This document shows positions 1-13,800 of a DNA stretch of 64,000 bases, one piece after another (positions within the stretch are counted from its first letter, which is position 1; every line of letters begins with the position of its first letter). Origin of the DNA: Gossypium raimondii (taxonomy: Eukaryota; Streptophyta; Magnoliopsida; Malvales; Malvaceae). Where the stretch lies: NCBI RefSeq assembly GCF_025698545.1, contig NC_068569.1:22072001-22136000 (forward strand), given 5' to 3'. Position numbers and translations under genes: made by a program. Under the pieces are notes generated by a model. It saw nothing but the letters and a program-made list of their open reading frames with translations. It searched no databases and was not told where the DNA came from.

Positions 1-3000
1 TTTCCACACAATGTTTTAAATTATCTATAATTATTTTTAATTCATAAATAGGAAGATAATACACTTCATTGACTCAAACTCATATTCTCTTTCATTGACA
101 ACAATATCTATCTTGATTGAGTTTTATTAAATTCTTTTAGTCACTAAATCATTATGATGTAATATGTTTACGAGAATTTTAAGTTTTTGCATTTTCTTTA
201 AAATAATGAAGTACTAAAATAACAATTTTAAATTTTAAAATCATTAAAATGAAACAAGTTAAAAATAAGACTCATAGACAAAGCCAAGAATTTAAAAATA
301 TGGGCCAAAATAAAATTTTCAAATGGTTGGGAGATCAAAATTAAAAATTTTATTCTCAAAAAAGCTTAAATTAAATTATTGATAAAAAAAGTATTGTTAA
401 TTGAGAAAGACTAACCCTTTAATTGTCCCATTTCAACCAACGCCTTAATCTCAGTTTTTTTAACCCCATTAATTATTTGACCAAAAAAAAAAAAAAAAGA
501 ACACAATTACTTATTGGGCTGTGAGTCATTCAGCCCAAGGTTTTTTAATGTTCGCTCTGAAGTATTTTTGTGCCTTTCCTATTTTATTTCTTTTCTTTTT
601 TTAATGAAATTATTTATTTAATGAGACTTTGGAATTTCCTTTTCCTTTTTAGTATTGATATCATTGTTAATTTCTTAAGGACAAGTTTTTTTTAAAAAAA
701 TATTATTATTGGATTTTGTTTTGCGGGAAATCCGAATAAAGGGAGTGATTCGATGATAGGAAATTCAATTTGGTTGATTAGGGGTCTTGATTTGGTCTTA
801 TTTGGTGGGGGTAAAATGTAAATTTGAACTCTTAAAAATTGAGGTATTTTTAATAAGGGCAAATTACATTAACAGTCACTTCACTTTGATGTATCTGACA
901 AAACAGTTACTCAACTTTCGTAAAATAACAGATCAGTCATTAACGTTATCGAAAAGTGACAAATCAGCCATCCATAAACATTTTCCGTTACAGACTTAAC
1001 AAGACAACTACCGTGGTCAGTTAACTGGCCTCTTCTTCTTATTTAGCTAACCATCAAAAGTAAAATCTGCCAAACAAAACCTATGGCATTTTAAGGTTGT
1101 TGACCCTTACTACTGCCATAATCGTTGTCGTTTAAATAGACCCAAATTAAGAACCCTAACTGTAATGTGAACACACTTTTTTTTATTTAGAACCTTATAA
1201 TATATATAATTTGAATCACTACAGGCAAAATTAGTCATTGTAAAGTACAATTTAAACATAACCTAAAATCAAAATAACTCGAACATTATGAAATTTAAGA
1301 TAAGATGAAACTTATAAATTGATTGTGAGAATTTTTATTTTTAATAGTGAGTCATGATTTTTTCCAAATGATTCATTTAATTAATAGCCCTATAAACACA
1401 AAAAAAAATTGAAGATGGTAATCTATATTTATATTTAAGCAAATTATTGAAAAGGGTTAAGATATTTATATAAAATAAACATGTTTAAAGTAGATTGGAC
1501 CCATGAACAATGTATTTTTAAATTTAGGATAAAATTTATGGGTAAAGTATCAAAATAGTCATTAAATTATTGACTTCATTATGTTTTGGTCAATCAACTA
1601 TTAATTTTTTCGATTTAGTTATTAAAGTTTTGAAATTAAATATTTTAGTCACTTTCCTATTAGTTGTCTTAGATAAATGACTGGAAGCTAATAGAGCCCT
1701 TTTTTATTGGTCTAATAACAAATTTAGCTTCTAATGTTTACAAAATTTATTATTTTAATTCAAATTCTAGAAAATTCAATATATTTAACATTGATTTAAA
1801 CTGAACCACATTCTAAGATTTTCAAATAAATTCTAGATGGGTCAAAATATTCAGGGTTGATGTTTATAAAAGATGTGAATAGTTGGTATTTCCATTATAG
1901 ATATACTTGGAACATAAACATATTCATCTTGAGAGTAATTTGTCCCATATATTGTTCATAATTTTCCTGATTATTAAGAACATTGAATAGATACGCTCTA
2001 GAATTGGTGCTCTCATATTCATTTTCTTTGAAACTTGCAATCAGATTTCTGGAAACTTGTAACTGGTTTCCTCTTTTAGTTTTTACATAATGTCCTTAGG
2101 GATATTTTTGTTGTTGTTGTCGTTCAATAGTCTTCAAGGATCTGTTAATGTAAGAGAAAGATGTGCAACAGTAAAACGTGATACTATAGACAGTCTAATT
2201 TACCTCTTTCCTCCCTACTTGGGCGTAAAAGTGGCTCAACACTGACCTCTTGGCCTCTCTCACTTGCCAATAAACCATGGCTTTAGGAACCATGGCTATA
2301 TAAGCGCTACAATATCATTCCCGGCCAACAACACGTTTGTCACTATTTTTTTTCAACGAAACATTAATAAGTTCCGTAGAAATTATAATCAAAGACACGA
2401 TGTGTACGCTTAATGCAAAATTAAGTCATACAAAAAAAAAAAAAAACTTGTATCAAGTATTCACCGTTTAAAAGAGAGCAAATCAAAATCCAAGTCTCAC
2501 CGCGAACAAATGAGATAAAAACTGTCAGCAAACAAAGTGACCAAATCACCTCAAATCATAGAACCCCTTTTCAAGTCCTTGCTAATACATTTGTCACTAC
2601 TTGTTAATCAATCTATCTATAAATCCTGGGCAGTACATTTGTCACTACTTGTTAATCAGTCTATCTATCTATCTCTCTATATTTTCCTTTAATAGTGATG
2701 TTTGAACACCTTTTATCTTCTAAAGGTAATTTTGCAAATAATCAAGACATCTTCATGATTTTAGGAGTAGCTTGAATTTTATGAATGTTGAAACAGTACT
2801 CTTAATTTAGCCGGATTAAATTTTAAACATCAAAATTTTCGTTTTGTAAATGTTTGAATATTAAATTTATTGAATTTTTAAAATTTGAATTAAACCGACA
2901 AATTTAGTAAGCATTGAGGGTTAAATTTGATAATTTTTATATTTAAGATCAAATTGATGGAATATGTAAACACTAAAGGGCTCAATTTGTTATTAGACTA

Positions 3001-3485
3001 ATAAAAAACTAAAATATTTGATTTGAACAACTTATTAACTAAAAAATTAGTCAAGTGATCAAAATAGAACAAAGTCAATAATTTAGTGTCTATTTTGTAT
3101 ATTACCCAAGTAAATTTTTATTTCAAAATATTAACTCCAACAAATTTAACAACAAATTTTAATTACTTAAGAATTGGAGCTAAATTTTAAATATGAAAAA
3201 TAAATAAATTTAATTCATTACAAAATTGTAGAACACATATTTTAACCAAAAAAAAATTGGTAATATATAAACCCAAAACCATAATAAACACAAGTCCAAT
3301 TTTTTAATAATATTTTCGGTCGAATTTACAGATTCGAATTAATTTGCTAATATTTTAGTTATTTGTATGAATAAAAATCAGATAAATTAGTTCCCGCTCC
3401 AATTGATTCAACCGACGAGTCATAGCTGGTTTTTTAAGTCACAGCCCCTGCGAAAGCGCCAATCTTTATCTTCCTAGTCAAAGAA
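1..3485. other. AT-rich intergenic region, no gene seen
   Basis: I see no coding exon here. Two stretches, about 855-1060 and 1540-1690, use phrasing typical of dispersed plant repeats in which short blocks like 'cactcaactt' recur; related wording appears at 17138 and 38814. A 48-base direct repeat lies at 2587-2682. A TATA-like TATATAAG follows a doubled ACCATGGCT at about 2275-2303, but no open frame follows it. The last part should contain the promoter of the gene starting at 3486, but I cannot place a TATA box with confidence. Confidence 0.6.
2587..2682. repeat. 48-bp direct repeat ending in a CTAT microsatellite
   Basis: The block beginning ACATTTGTCACTACTTG occurs at 2587 and again at 2635, an offset of 48 bases, with nearly identical sequence. 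The second copy runs into a (CTAT)n/(CTCT)n microsatellite at about 2662-2682. This is noncoding. Confidence 0.75.
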
Positions 3486-6400
3486 ATGGCTTCGATGAGA
3501 AGCAGCAGGACCAAGAAGCCTGTGAAGAACCCCACTTCTTTCAACTTCCAAACCCTAATCTCCTCCCTTTCTTCTCCTCAGGTACCCTTTCCCCTCCCCA
3601 ACTTTTTTTTTCTCTTCAATCCTTTTAATTTTTCTTTTTACTGATTTTAATTTGGTTGATTTTAGGGTCTAAAACCAGAAACAATGGAAGGCTTGTATTT
3701 GCTTCTGCTTACTTTATGCTGCTCTGATTCTGAATCCAATTTGAATTTCTCGGAAACCCAACTCAGTTTCAACGAGTTCAAACTCAAGTTCAAAGATGTT
3801 CATCAAATGTCGGATGTCTTGTTCTGTAAACTCAGTGCCAGGTTCGATGAATTGTTCTCTGCTTTGAATGATGTTTCTGCCCACTCCGTTCAGCACTCGC
3901 ATTCTATTTTCCATGTCAATGTTAAAGCTGCCATTAAAGAGCTAACCTTGCTTTTGAGATGCTGCATTGTTGTTTTCAAATTGCTTCTGTTGGATCAGAG
4001 GCTTCTTGTCGAAAAAGGTCGAATTCTTTTAGGGATACTAAGGAAATGTGTGTCTGTGGAGTTAAACGGAGAGAATGAGAAACCTTGTAGTAGTTTCGAG
4101 AAGGAGGTTTCGTGTGAATGTATGTATGTCGGGAATGGCAGCGCTACTCTTCTTACTGAGCACTTGGTTACTTCCGTAACTTCCTTAAGTTTCACGGAAC
4201 TTTCTAATCCATTTCAGGCCATTTTATGTGCCGTGCTTGAGGTAATTTTGCATATGCTTTGATTCAAAATCCAATTATTCAATTGCTTGTAATGTTAGTG
4301 CCTTTTGATAATTACATAAGGTCATTCAACTAGGTTTTATATGTTACAAACCATCGAGTTAAATGAACAAATTTTTAGTTTTGATTCAGGAAAACTCATA
4401 GGGAAAAGTTAGTAGCCTGGCTAGATAGATTCATTGAAAAGTTTCTTTGTTTTTGGATAGTGTGAAGTAATCATCCATAGGTCCTCCATAGGTCCTTAAG
4501 TTTCAGATTTTGCTGTGGATTGCTTTATTAAGCTGCCTTTTGGTTTAGCCATGATATTTACTTAATATCATGAGGCTTGTATTATTCTTTATCAATGATT
4601 TTGGACATGATCCTGTTCTTAGTCTCTGCATTGAACTGTGATTTGTCCTCATAGATTGCTGATATTACTCTGCTATGCATATGGCTATAATTTTTGTGTT
4701 CTTCTATATTGGTGGCACTTTGTTCTCAGAAAATATGGCAACTTTTGAAACTAAATGATAGGCTCGTCTTCTAGGTTTCTGGGCTTCATTTATGCTCTTT
4801 TAAAGTGACTTTATTCTCATCATACATAGTTTTTGATAGTTAGGTTGCTTCCATGAAAAACTTACTATCTGGGTATACTTAAGCAGGAAAACAGAGACAT
4901 AATACTAAAAGTACCATATGTAGGTATTTGCAGATGAGCTTCTGATGCATGAACCAGTGAGGCAGTACCTTTTACTTGTTGACTCTCTCTCGTGCGGGAA
5001 TGAATTTGTATTCATACGTCACTTTGGCCATGGTAATATTGGAAGTGTGCTGGAGGTTCTTTCTGCTCACTTTATAGTCTCCATTTCTGATGACCAAGTA
5101 TTTAAGAATTTCCTTAATAGATTATTTTGGCTTCCTGACAATAACTTCAGAGTTCCTGAAATGACTTTGACTACAGTCTTGTCATTGTTGCTTAACCCAG
5201 TCATATTGTCTGCGCCCAAAATGTTTCAGGCATACCTGATTTTATTGGTTTCCGAGGTCATTGGAATTAGCATGTCTTCTGAGTATTTGATTCCAAGCGG
5301 TGAACTGAGAGCATACCTATCGGCATTTGAAAGGTCTGTTGCCTTGTACACCAGACACATGTCCAATTTGCAAATGAAAGGCTACTCCATAGTCGACAAT
5401 TATTCTTTTGTGAAATCACATTTTCGTGCAAGTTACAGTCAGATGGATTTTGAGTCTTGTCTTATGCCAGCTACAAAAGAGAAAATTCATAATTTGATCA
5501 CAAAATCTGATAACTTATGCAATTCATATTTAAGCAGTACTTTACTAAAAGAAAGGTCTGAGCTGGTTGCTGCGTCTGTTGCATACACAAAAGAGAGCCT
5601 TCATATCGTTGAGGAATCCTGTAGAGATGAAATTCTATCAATCATAAGCTGTATTACACTAAGGGGTTCTTCTGATGATATTGATGACACTCTACTGCAT
5701 AAAAAGGAAGACACTAGCCCTCAAGATATTTGTCTTCTTGCATCCATTTTGAAGCTAATGAGTTCTGCAATGTTACAAGCTATAAGGATTCTAACACAAG
5801 GCAGAAATTCAGGGTCATTGAAAACATTGGAAAATGTTGCATTAAGTAAGGAGTACGATTTTTTGGCCTCTACTTTTAATTGTTTTGAACAGTTCGGTAT
5901 ACGTCTACCAGTTCAAAAGTTCTTACATGACATGATGGAAATTCAGCCAACAAGGCATAAGAAGTCGAAGTGGATGTTTTTTCATTTGTCAGGCTTGTTG
6001 TCACTGAGTTATGCTAGTGGACTTGATTTTCTAGTTAAGAACTGCATATTTACATTGGTAATACTGTTGAAATTATTTGTTTACGAAGCGGGAGATCTAC
6101 ATGCATTCAGATCCATATTAGATTCAAGGATAAAATCTCCATTACGTGAATCTCATTTTGAAGTCAGAAAACCAGAACCTTCCCATAATGCTAGAGAGGT
6201 GAGGTTTTCTTTTTCTTGTTTGTCATTTGTGAAGCTCGTTAGTTCTTTTCCTTATGAAAATAATTGTGAATGATGATACAGTTGCTTGCGGATCGGAAAT
6301 CTAGCCATGCCGTTGCACTAAAATTTCAGAAAATTCAGACACTGTACTTGGGGTAGGTGACAATTTTTGTGTTCATCTTATAAAAAGTTCTTGCTGATTA

Positions 6401-6923
6401 TGCCAAGTGCCTAACTGAGCCTATTTATGCTTTCATATTCGTCTCTGACACATATTCCAACATAGATAGGGAAATACTTATCGGACATATGTCCATATTA
6501 GGTACATTGTAGTCCGAGTAACATAGATTTAGAGTCCAGTAGTGTCTATAGTAAGAAAATCTCATTCTCATTTTTATTTATAGTTGCAGAACTAGATCTC
6601 AAACAAGCTCTAAAAACAGAGGTCAAGAGCAGGAACCAGGAAGTTCCGAAAAAAACCATATGCTGAATCATGTTGAATCAGCTCTCAGCATAGAAGAGAA
6701 TACCGTGGAAACTTGTAATGGTGAGATTTTTCTCCAATGCGTATTAGAAGGCTCCCGGGACTCATCTGCCGTTGCAGACTTAGCAGACTTCATAGAGTGC
6801 AAGCAAGGAAAAGATTATTCCAATTGGCTGCGGGGTCGAGAAAGATATAGACGATGGAAATCCAAGAAATTGGCAAACGTGAGGTGGAAGAAAAAGAGAA
6901 GAGCTTTTCAGAAGAAAGCATAA
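3486..6923 (+). CDS. Uncharacterised plant protein, 783 aa, five exons
   Basis: I do not recognise the family. Exons are 3486-3581, 3666-4241, 4924-6198, 6282-6352 and 6590-6923. All introns are GT-AG and the joined frame is open for 783 residues. The start is the first ATG, in the context AGAAATGGCT. The first exon encodes a short basic, Ser-rich N-terminus (MASMRSSRTKKPVKN). The body, residues about 33-650, is Leu-rich and probably all helical, with no signal peptide and no obvious catalytic motif. The last 45 residues are strongly basic and tryptophan-containing (NWLRGRERYRRWKSKK and on), which suggests nucleic-acid binding or a nuclear/nucleolar signal; that is inference. The fifth exon has a second in-frame acceptor 6 bases upstream (6584). 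The length and a helical repeat-like body would fit a scaffold protein. A telo-box-like AAACCCTAA falls in exon 1 at 3550-3558. Confidence 0.8.
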
Positions 6924-7824
6924 GTTATCCCTATTTTTGATGTTGGGGTTTGGCTTAAAAGGCTTAATGCCGCAAAATGTAGATGAAGTCAGATATTCGC
7001 AAATATTATATTCACTATTTAGGGTAGATAGAGCGGATGAGTTGACTATCGGATTTTTGTGTAAAATGTAGATATTTACGCTTATGAAGAGAATCTAACA
7101 TTGGCTATGATTAAGCATTAAAGACTATGAAGAGAGCTTACCTTATATCAATTGTAATGAAATATGCTAATTATTTAATAATGTTTTATGAAAATTAAAG
7201 ATGACAGTAGACTAATTAGTAAATTATTTATCGATGATCTAAGTTGCTTTAAAACGAGTTAATCCATGTTTAACATGTTGGCAACCAAATTAATTACATA
7301 CAAGATGATTTTGTCGGATTGAACTTGAAATTTGATTTGGATAATGGTCTTTTTATTGGGAAAAAAGAGCTAAATCTGAAAAAACAAAATTTAAGAATCA
7401 CTCCTGGGACAAATTTTGGATAATTGTCTCAAATTGTAATATATAATATATATATATGAAATATATAAAAACTATTTAAAAATCGCTTCTACCAATATAT
7501 ATATATGATAATAACCTACCGACTACAGCAAATGAAAAATGTATATGATTCAAGTGAGCCTCACCTGGATTCAGAAGATCTTGAAACTTTGCCTTTAAGT
7601 TTGTGAAGAAAAGCTTACAAACATACGGAGAAACACCCCATCTTTAGAAAAATATTATATAAATCATTTTTTTTTGTTAGGAACCCTAAGGGGAAGGGGG
7701 TGCTCTACTCTCTATAACCAATGAAATCACTTAGAAATTCTTATGAAGCTACTGATGATATGGACATAAAAGAGATTTAAAGAACAGCTGAGGGATGCAA
7801 ATTTACACATATGTCAGCTACCAC
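6924..7824. other. Convergent intergenic spacer
   Basis: This is the shared 3' flank of two genes transcribed toward each other. It is AT-rich, with short (TA)n tracts near 7439-7456 and 7494-7507. I see no coding exon. Confidence 0.6.
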
Positions 7825-10800
7825 TTATGTCTCTCTACTGCTATTAAGAAGCCGATGCAAATGGAAAGTTTCACCCTGACCGCCATTTGCTGACCTTCTC
7901 TCCAAACAGCATGCTGTTAGCTGCCGGAGTAGTCTCTCAAGATAAGATTGTATGCAGCCGTGCACGTCTTTCATTTTGGGATTTGTTGACAATATCATTG
8001 CATTAACTGTGTCCGCCACAACATCTCGATGTGACTCTTCGAGAAGATGTCCAACAGGGGATTCCTGTGGACGTTCATATGCCAGCAGAGCAACGCATTT
8101 CTAACATGAAAACCAACTAAAAATATTAGCTTTGGATGCAGCTAAAATACACAAGGATCTGGCTCTAATTTTCCTATGTAAGTGTCGCATTTGGGCATAT
8201 GTCAAACATGGGTGTATTCAAGAAACTAGGCATGCAAACCAGACTAAATGCTTGTCAAATTTGCCTAAAAGCAAGTGCAACGGGAAAAGGCAGTCTTGAA
8301 TCTTAATTTTCTTAAAACTATGCACTGAACTGGAAAAACAAATTATATCAGCTTGTGTTTGCGGTTATGATGAACTAAAAACATGATCAGCTGAGTTAAC
8401 ATAAGCTAAAAGTAAAGCAAATACTAGCACATCCCCAATATCATTGAAAAGTTAAAGAAAGGAATTCTCTTACTACCTGAACTAAATCGTCAAATGGATC
8501 ATCAGCTTCAGCCGACCCAAAAAATTTATATAATTCAATCCTTCCATGCTTGACAGCCTCTTCCAGTGCTCCAACCTACAAACAAATATGGCATCCTTTT
8601 CCATCCATATCACCAATAAATAAAGGATAAACAATACTGATAAACCGTTTACGGATATACAATAAAAAACACCCAAGGATAAGCTATGTAGTTCTGGAAT
8701 CAATATCCAAAGGTCATAAACACGCAGATTTTTTTTGCTTTTTTCTTTTTATTCAGTTTTGGTGGTATCTAGCCATGCAAGGTTTATTACCCATGCTAGC
8801 AATATGCCCACAACTTCAGGCTTCTTTGGGAAGCTAGATCAAAGAAGCAACACAATGTTTTTATTATAAGCTGCCGATGTGGAGAATAACTTTTATGACC
8901 AATTTTAATTAGCCTATCATGCAGCATATACTTCAAACAAGAATAAGAAATTTATCACGTGATTAACAACAGAACTGCAAGAGATACAATGTCAATTTTT
9001 ATAGACACCTATCTATTTCGCATTTACCTATTAGTTTTAACTTCTAAGTTAGGTTACCACAATTTTTTATATGATGTCAGCTTTCATGGTTGTTTCTTTG
9101 TGCACTTGTTATGTTATTTGCTTCTGGAGCTTACAGCTTAAGAACATTTGTTTTAATGTTGGATTGAGCCCACAGAAGGAGTGAGTCAATCAGTTAGACC
9201 AAATTATTTAATTATGGAATTTCTTGCAGCTATTCAGAATGTCTCTAACCTATTGAAAACTAGAAGTTAGGTTAGAATAAAATTTGAAATAGACGACAAT
9301 GTATCACCACTAAACTATATTCCGTCAGATGTTAAAACCTGAGGAATATGTGCTTTTCTGTAATCAGTACTTTTAAGTAAAAATGATAGATATACAGGAA
9401 AGAATACATACCCGAATCAATTCAATAAATTTTTGGCAGTGCAGCAGAAAGCATGCAACTGATTTGTCGTCCTGCATGTAGCATGTAAGTGGACATAACA
9501 TTATGCATCAATCCAGAACAGTCTAACCATATCAAGTTAAGAATAATGACCGAGCAGAAATAAAATCTTGCCCCAGCACAACTAAATCCGCTCCATAACA
9601 ATTCTCTTACCACTTAAAATTTATGTGCAAGAAGAAACAATCACAGGATTTTTTAGCTAATGTAACATACAATTAGTAGCAAGCTACAAGACAAGGAAAA
9701 TAAAAAATGTTGTGACTTAATATCCAGGCAACCTTAAAGGCCAAAGGAGAGAGATTAGGAGTTTTTAATGTAATCCCATTGAAAGCAGAATAATATGCAA
9801 TTCGTCCCTCTCTGTTTTCTTCCAGGGATAATGACATGAACATTAATATGTTCTGCTGAATTCCTGGTGTAAAGTGCCAGGTTTATACATCCTTAAATAG
9901 CATATAATCCAAAGAGAGAGAGAAAGAGAGAATTAACAGAATTATAAAAGTAGAGGGAATGCCTAGGTGGAATTAGGAAACGGGAATTTGCAAGTGCTGG
10001 GATCAAACTAGCCTTGCTGGAATCTAGCTCTAAGCCCTAGCCCCCAGGTCCAGAATGCATGTCAGACCTTATAGCAACAAATGAAGCCCATCTCATTGAC
10101 AAACTTCTAAATTACAAGCAGGTCACCTTAAGGTCCCAATGGGCATAGATTTGATAAAGAACAATCAGAATAAACTGAAGCCAAAAATTGATAGAACCCC
10201 AAAGGAAATAATTAAGAGAGGGAAAGATGCCATAACAGAACAAATTTTTCTAGAATAATGTTAAAGGAAAACATACATGCTTTACTGATGTGTAATAATT
10301 GACAACATAATTTGGTCCTCTTATGACAGTCTATTTATAATAACAATAGTAGACAGATTGTGTACGCACCTGAACAATCTGGGGATACCAATCACGGAGT
10401 TTGTTCATAGCTGCATCAATCTCACCATTCCTGATTAGCTTCATTGGCAAGAAAAATATAAAATCTTTAATTTAACTAAAACAGCCAAAAGAAAAGAATA
10501 ATGGATATCAAGTTCCAAATATTCAGAACTGAATACTCTTATCTTCTAAAAAGATAGATAGGCAAAAAAAGAAAAAATAAAATGAATAGCTCACAGAAAT
10601 AGGCCAAAAAAAGAGAAAATAACATGAATAGCTCAGAACTGCCAGAAGAAAAATGCATAACTAATAACAGTAACATAAAAATGTGAATTGTCGAACCATA
10701 CCTGCCGTATAGTCTTTCTCTGATTTAGTGCATACACAACATCCTGCTCATCAAAGCCATTTTCTTGAGCTATACAGATAGGAGGGATAGTGCTTTTACT

Positions 10801-13800
10801 AGCCAGATCAAATGAATTGAGTGTATCTTCATAGCCATAATGTAGCAAGTAGGAACGAACAAGTCTGTTGAACATGATAAAAATATATACATTAAATATA
10901 CAAATGCATCATATTACACTACTTATTAAGTCTAGTGTGATAGGGCAATAAGGTCTCAGGTTGACTTTTACACCCATCCAAAGAGTGGCAGACAACATCA
11001 ACAGCTCTACAGTGAAGTCTCATATTTTGAACTTCGAGTTCAGGACTACATGTAACTTGCATGCATGTGCTTTTATTTTCTAGATTTAGTATGACACTTT
11101 ATCTTCAAGTGTTAAATATTTTATCTTCTACTCATACTGCTTCTGGTGCTTCAAAACCTTTTCAGAGTTCTGCAATGCCTTTTTACACAAGGCATTGCAA
11201 TTAGTATTATCACCGTTGCCTGGACCAATTGTCAAGAACCAACAGTTTGCAATTAGTATTATCGCAGTTGCCTAGACCACAAATTTCTATATTACAGCAA
11301 TTGTTATATTATAAAAACAGTAGCCTAGATTCAAACAATTCAGATACTTCTTTAAATCATCCAATAGATAATCACATTGGACAGACATGTAAAACAACAG
11401 AACAGAAAATACAGTGGCAAAAGGGAAAAAAAATACCCATAACTAATATTAGGTGGTAGAGATATCTTTTCAATAGTCATCTGCTGCTTCAACCTTTCTT
11501 GAGCTTCATATTCCTGATATATGGCATCAAATATTATATACAGCAAAGCAAGATTCAAGAAGTCACTTAATATGACAGACTGAGGTAACAAAGATATACT
11601 GAAACTTAGGATACCATATACATATGCAGAAAAAGAAATATAACTTGCCTTCACATCAAAAGCAAACTTCTTTTGCCCAAAGTTGACATGAACCCTGCAC
11701 ATTTTCAAATAAAAACTCATGAGAACAACTTGAAATCATTACCACTTCAACCATAACAACTTGCATAGTGATGAAACTGTGTAATAAATATCAAAGCAAG
11801 TAGTAAGGAAAAATCTAAGTAGATAAGATATGTCATAATTGCGTTTTAGGTGCGTTTAACAACCAAGGCACCAATCACCCAGCTTAAAATTTTACTTCAC
11901 CAGCTTAGAGTTGTATAAACTGCCTTTTGAACCGTCACTACCATGAAATAAGCTTTAACAACCTCAAGCAATTTTTAGCTTACTTTACTGCTCAAAGTAA
12001 TTTTACAAGGCCAGACAATATGTTGGAAAATGCCAGAAACAAGGGTGTCATAACTAACACACTGCACGCTCATTGTAGAGAACCCCAATGTAGCAATTAA
12101 ATACAACTAAAGAGTAAGGAATGTAAAGAAATGATATATTCATTATTCCTATGCTTCACTAGATGCATATGGGTGCCTTGTAACAACATATAAAAGGAGA
12201 GAATTCATATAAATACACAAAAAAAATGGAAAACATACTCCTCATTTTGGCTGTGAACAGCAATTGTGGGAAATAAGTGTCCCTTCATTTCCTTTTCCTT
12301 GCTAACAGTTCCTACTATTGCCCCATTTTTACTGGCATCAACATATGAGCATATAAAATCATGAGAATCTTCATAAGAATAGAAATTCACACGTAAGCAG
12401 CATAGACACTCGAGCCACAAGTGCTCCTAATACAGCACACGATAAACAACTGTACTAACGTGAAAAAGAATTCCTGCGAAGCATAGTTGATGCCACCACC
12501 AACGGTATCTCCCGTTGTATATGTTGGACCAAAAGCATCTCCCTTTCCTTGCCCACGGTATAGCAATCCATCATCCCCGTGATACCCGCAACTGTTTACT
12601 TCCCACCTGCCATAGATAAGGATACACTAATATTATTATGTACATATAAGAAGTTAAGACAAATAAAATCTTTCTTATTTTCCGACAGATTCTCAGAAAA
12701 TTGACAAATCCCAACCAGAAAAACTGAATTAAAAGCTGTCATCCTGATTTATGCTTAGAAAAGCTTGTGTTGCTGGCAATGTTAGAAAAGAAAACCCATT
12801 CCCTTGGTTTTTCTTTTCTCGGTTCTCTAAATACTCAACCTTCACCAAAACAAGACATAAACCCAATTGAACTTGAATGAACAAAAATAGAAACCCTCAA
12901 CACAAGATCATTTCTTTTACATAGGAGATTCATTTCTCCCAATATCCATAATCTCTCATAAAAAAATAGATATAAACTAACTGAACTGAATGAACAAAAA
13001 TGGAAAATCCCTCAAACACAAGATCAGTTCTCTTTCTTTACACAGCAAGGCACCACCCTTTCACTTCCACTAAGACATACTAAAACTGACTATGTTTCCT
13101 TTTCCCTCTTTTTCCAGACTAAAAAACAAACAGTTTGAAGCAAAAGGAATGAGACAAGACACTGCCCTGGATTTTATCTTCTTATGCATTGTTTTCCATT
13201 CTCAAGCAGCTATACACAATCATACATACTGTAATACTATAACAAGAATGAGGGAAAAGAAAAAAAGAAAGACTACGCAGTAAAAGTTTAATGTTTTTCT
13301 AAGTTGCACCTAATAAACTTAGACATGAAGTAGTAAAAACATTCTTGCCCCTCAATTCTTATTGAAGTCAAAAAAGGGTTCAACAAATAAAACAAGAAAT
13401 CATCAAAAGAAATTAATTCTCACCCTATCCACTAATTACTTTTCATTTCATCAACCAAATGCAAACTAATTCAAATGAACAAAGCCAAACTCAAACTTTG
13501 AACTATAATAAACACCAAGTACCCCAATTAAAACTCGTATTTAACAGCAGTATCTAGAAACTAAGAAAAAAAAGCCCTAGATTACCCTGGTTGCCTTCGC
13601 ATCTTGAAGCCTTCATTGGTGAACCCAATAGCTATCTGTCCCTTTGCCCCAGCGTCCTTCACATAAATCTCGAAGTAATAAAGCAGACGCCTCATTGGAG
13701 CCGGCTTATCGGCTTGAACCACACCGACATCGTGGCCATGGAGGCTTACGCTCGTATACTTCACCGACAACTTATCTGGCGCCACAACCAAGAACCCTCC

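Noticed and set aside
3714..4195. Minus-strand frames within exon 2 of the first gene
   Set aside because: Shadows of the plus-strand coding exon.
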